Assembly: GCF_012971725.1 (NCBI RefSeq)
Contig: NZ_CP048833.1
Span: 620,001 to 684,000, forward strand
Length of the DNA: 64,000 bases
DNA from: Pseudomonas multiresinivorans
GTDB lineage: Bacteria > Pseudomonadota > Gammaproteobacteria > Pseudomonadales > Pseudomonadaceae
Direction: 5' to 3'
The translations under genes and the position numbers were made by a program. This document shows, in pieces, positions 59,424 to 64,000 of the stretch (its first letter is position 1; each line of letters starts with the position of its first letter). The notes beneath the pieces were generated by a model. That model was not told the origin of the DNA, searched no databases, and saw nothing but the letters and a program-made list of their open reading frames with translations.

Positions 59424-60274
59424 GTGATTGTGGGTCGCGCAGGACAGTCCCCTCTCCCTTCGGAGCGGGGTGCGCAGCCAGGGCCAGGGAGAGGGAAACC
59501 CCCGCTTCGACTCCTTCTGTCTCTGTTGGTCCTGCTCTTCTGCACCACCACCCAGGCCGCCCAGCCCATCCGCTACTGCGACTACCCCGTCTACCCGCCC
59601 ATCTCCTGGAGCGACGGCCACGAAGTACGCGGCCTGGCCCCGCAGACCGTGCGCAGCATCCTCGGCGAGCTGGGCTACGAGGTGAAGACCGTGGTGCTGG
59701 GCAACTGGAAGCGCTGCCTGCTGGACGCCGCCGAAGGCCGCGTCGACGTGGTGCTCGCCTACCAGACCCCGCAGCGCGACGACGGCCTGCTGTTCTCCCG
59801 CGTGCCGGTGCTGCGCGAGGAAGTGGCAATCTTCTACAACCGCCGCAAGCCGGTGCGTTTCGACCAGTTGAGCGATCTGGCGAATTACCGCGGCGGGCTG
59901 CTCTTCGGCGAGAGCTACGGGCCTGAGTTCGACCGTTTCGTCGCCGAGCACGGCAACGTCGAATGGGTCTCCGACAGCCGGCAGAACTTCGGCAAGCTGA
60001 TCCGCCAGCGCATCGACTTCATTGCCCACGAGCGGCGCACCGGGACGTTGTTCGTCGAGCAGCTCGCCGGCGGAGAGGACATCTTCGCGCTGTCGAAACC
60101 GCTGACCGTGGACTACCTGCGCATTGCTGTCTCCCGCCATTCACCGCTGGCCGCGCGGATGGACGAGATCGACGCCGCGCTGAAGCGGCGCGTGGACGAC
60201 GGCAGCATCGCCCGCTGGCTGGACGAGAGCGAGCGCGGTTACCGCGCCATGCTCGCCGGCGACGGGGTGCCGCG

Positions 60275-60278
<4 letters not shown>
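59424..60278 (+). CDS. Periplasmic family-3 solute-binding protein with repeat-encoded N-terminus
   Basis: This 284-residue protein has a bacterial SBP_3 domain from about residue 48 (P-I-R-Y-C-D-Y-P-V-Y-P-P, then G-L-A-P-Q-T-V). Hydrophobic signal core is at about 28-43 (L-L-L-S-L-L-V-L-L-F-C), cleaved after T-Q-A-A. Residues about 8-25 (S-P-L-P-S-E-R-G-A-Q-P-G-P-G-R-G) are encoded by a CCCTCTCC-type repeat. GTG 59424 is the only plausible start, ten bases after the regulator stop; a TTG inside the signal core is less likely. It probably senses a ligand for the downstream kinase. Confidence 0.75.
59447..59497 (+). repeat. CCCTCTCC-type repeat inside a coding region
   Basis: CAGTCCCCTCTCCCTTCGGA to GGGAGAGGGAAA is nearly identical to the extragenic copy at 56582-56632. 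Here it falls within the first codons of the binding-protein gene at 59424 and is read in frame. Confidence 0.85.
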
Positions 60279-62518
<2,240 letters not shown>

Positions 62519-62534
62519 CCCTGGTGAAGCGGGC

Positions 62535-62774
62535 CGGCCCTCACCCCAGCCCTCTCCCAGAGGGAGAGGGGGCCGATTGTGGCGGCTGGCACCACAGCTT
62601 CATCCTGCGCCGAACAGTCCCCTAGAGGGTTAGGGTGAGGGGAGAGCCCGAGCACCGAAGTAGCAGGGAGCGCCAAAGCCTGTAGGAGCGAGGGGGCGCC
62701 TAGCCCTTGCTCGCGAACCCGCCCAGCTATCTCATAGCCGGCTGAATCTGTTCGCGAGCAAGCTCGCTCCTACA
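62535..62774. repeat. CCCTCTCC-type repeat followed by REP pair with insertion
   Basis: 62535-62645 holds CCTCACCCCAGCCCTCTCCC...GGGAGAGGG and an incomplete right half lacking the second palindrome. 62681-62774 is a REP pair whose left arm carries GGGGCGCCTAGCC before CTTGCTCGCGAAC, almost the same insertion as at 36942. They follow the kinase gene. Confidence 0.85.
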
Positions 62775-62937
62775 AAATCAAAAGCGCTGAAAGCTAAGCC
62801 CCACGCGCCCTGCACAAAATCCTTACATCTTTCTACAACTTCGATCCGTAGGAACAACGGGGTCTTACATCGCCTTCCAATAATCCGGTGGCATCCGTGC
62901 CCGAGCCACGGCCTCTGATTGATTGGAGATAACAATA

Positions 62938-63000
62938 ATGATCCAACGTAGAGTTCCGCTCCGTCGCGCCCGCCGTTTCCCGGAGGTGCGCCATGTCTGA
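62938..63000 (+). CDS. Arginine-rich 20-residue leader peptide upstream of permease
   Basis: The frame ATG 62938 to TGA 62998-63000 encodes 20 residues, seven of them Arg (positions 4, 5, 9, 10, 12, 13, 18), one from the rare codon AGA. A good TTGGAGA ribosome site lies eight bases upstream. The permease ribosome site (CGGAGG) and ATG (62993) lie inside its last codons, in another frame. The arrangement suggests translational coupling or an arginine-responsive leader; expression is not shown. Confidence 0.5.
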   Translation: MIQRRVPLRRARRFPEVRHV

Positions 63001-64000
63001 GTCCCATCACGCCCGTAGCGGCGAGAAGATCCAGCTCACCCGCGCGCTCAAGAGCCGCCACATCTTCATGCTGTCGCTGGGCGGCGTGATCGGCACCGGC
63101 CTGTTCATGGGCTCGGGCGTCACCATCAGCTCCGGCGGCCCGATGGGCGCCATCCTGGCTTACCTGGTCGCCGGCCTGCTGATGTACCTGGTGATGGTCT
63201 GCCTGGGCGAGCTGTCGGTGCAGATGCCCGTCTCCGGCTCCTTCCAGGCCCACGCCACGCGCTTCATCGGCCCGGCCACCGGGTTCATGATCGGCTGGGT
63301 CTACTGGATGAGCTGGGCCTCCACCGTCGGCCTGGAATTCACCGCCGCCGGCATGTTGATGACCCGCTGGTTCCCCGAAGTGCCGATCTGGCTGTGGTCG
63401 GGCTTCTTCGTGGTCGTGCTGTTCTCCCTCAACGCCCTGGCCACTCGCGCATTCGGTGAGGCCGAATACTGGTTCTCCGGGATCAAGGTCGCGGCCATCC
63501 TCGGCTTCATCGTGGTCGGCCTGCTGGTGATCTTCGGCGCCATTCCGCTGAACAGCGGCGAGGCCGCGCCGGGGCTGTCCAACCTGGTCGGCGATGGCTT
63601 GTTCCCCAACGGCCTGTCCGCCGTGTTCGCGGTGATGATGACGGTGGTCTACGCCTTCCAGGGCTGCGAGATCATGGGCGTCGCCGCCGGCGAGACCGAC
63701 CAGCCGGAAAAGAGCATCCCGCGCGCCGTGCGCAACGTGGTGTTCCGCGTGCTGATCTTCTATGTGCTGGCGATCGCCGTGCTCTCCTGCATCGTGCCGT
63801 GGAAGCAGGCCGGGCTGATGGAAAGCCCCTTCGTGCAGGTGTTCGACATGGTCGGCATTCCCTACGCCGCCGATCTCATGAACTTCGTGATTCTCACCGC
63901 GATCCTCTCGGTGGGTAACTCCGGCCTCTACGCGTCGACCCGCATCCTCTGGGCCATGTCCAAGACCGGCATGGCGCCGCGCAAGCTGTCCAAGCTCAGC
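62993..64000 (+). CDS. APC-family amino acid permease (3' end outside window)
   Basis: This is the first 336 residues of an amino acid:polyamine:organocation transporter. After a charged N-terminus (Q-L-T-R-A-L-K-S-R-H) come TM1 with G-G-V-I-G-T-G-L-F-M-G-S-G, then at least eight more helices, and the F-Q-G-C-E-I-M-G-V-A-A-G-E loop in TM6. The GABA/lysine/arginine permease group fits best. CGGAGGTGCGCC precedes ATG 62993. It is open at the right edge. Downstream of the AruRS-like genes, it resembles PA4981. Confidence 0.92.
   Translation, partial: MSESHHARSGEKIQLTRALKSRHIFMLSLGGVIGTGLFMGSGVTISSGGPMGAILAYLVAGLLMYLVMVCLGELSVQMPVSGSFQAHATRFIGPATGFMIGWVYWMSWASTVGLEFTAAGMLMTRWFPEVPIWLWSGFFVVVLFSLNALATRAFGEAEYWFSGIKVAAILGFIVVGLLVIFGAIPLNSGEAAPGLSNLVGDGLFPNGLSAVFAVMMTVVYAFQGCEIMGVAAGETDQPEKSIPRAVRNVVFRVLIFYVLAIAVLSCIVPWKQAGLMESPFVQVFDMVGIPYAADLMNFVILTAILSVGNSGLYASTRILWAMSKTGMAPRKLSKLS

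Overview
The window is a GC-rich (roughly two-thirds G+C) Pseudomonas chromosome segment. Protein sequences and gene order point to the P. aeruginosa / P. citronellolis / P. nitroreducens side of the genus: atpD-atpC-glmU, kinB-algB-ampDh2, the cdhR-caiX-cdhCAB carnitine block, and the gbdR-sdaB-cbc betaine block are all recognisable. No rRNA, tRNA, CRISPR array, prophage or transposase gene was found. The left edge cuts atpD and the right edge cuts an amino acid permease.

Layout. 1-2.9 kb: end of the ATP synthase operon and glmU, normally origin-proximal, followed by two exact DnaA boxes. 2.9-15.3 kb: MarC protein, ampDh2, the KinB/AlgB two-component system, then an envelope-stress group (BON protein, DUF2383 protein, small membrane proteins, lysozyme inhibitor Ivy, DUF3313 lipoprotein) carrying two sigma-54-type promoters close to algB, then gltP, a fused SpmA/SpmB-like protein and a trypsin-like lipoprotein. 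15.3-31.4 kb: an AT-rich gap, citrate carrier CitA, GNAT enzyme, M16 peptidase, SDR protein, AraC regulator, Na/Pi cotransporter and PQQ-type dehydrogenase flanking a PHO-box-like site, LEA2 lipoprotein, TerC, CitMHS and AEC carriers, and an 801-residue secreted repeat protein. 31.7-36.2 kb: a complete ABC importer (binding protein, permease, ATPase) followed by a GMC oxidoreductase. 37.0-42.8 kb: carnitine regulator CdhR and the divergent caiX-cdhC-cdhA-cdhB-esterase operon. 43.0-52.3 kb: gbdR, sdaB, two tandem betaine/choline binding proteins and the CbcWV transporter; carnitine is converted to glycine betaine, betaine to serine, and SdaB makes pyruvate. 52.7-57.8 kb: alpha/beta hydrolase, LuxR regulator, class III aminotransferase and polyamine binding protein, with a divergent TetR regulator. 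58.7-64 kb: response regulator, periplasmic binding protein, hybrid kinase and an amino acid permease, a layout resembling aruR-aruS-PA4981.

Non-coding structure is prominent. Two families of palindromic extragenic repeats crowd the right half. The exact DnaA box TTATCCACA occurs at least 22 times, 18 of them in the left 30 kb, mostly inside genes. Regulatory candidates include a PHO box, 21-bp-phased direct repeats before the caiX and both betaine-binding-protein genes, and a 20-codon arginine-rich leader ORF overlapping the permease start.

Locus numbers of the PAO1 type are quoted from memory of P. aeruginosa and were not checked by search.
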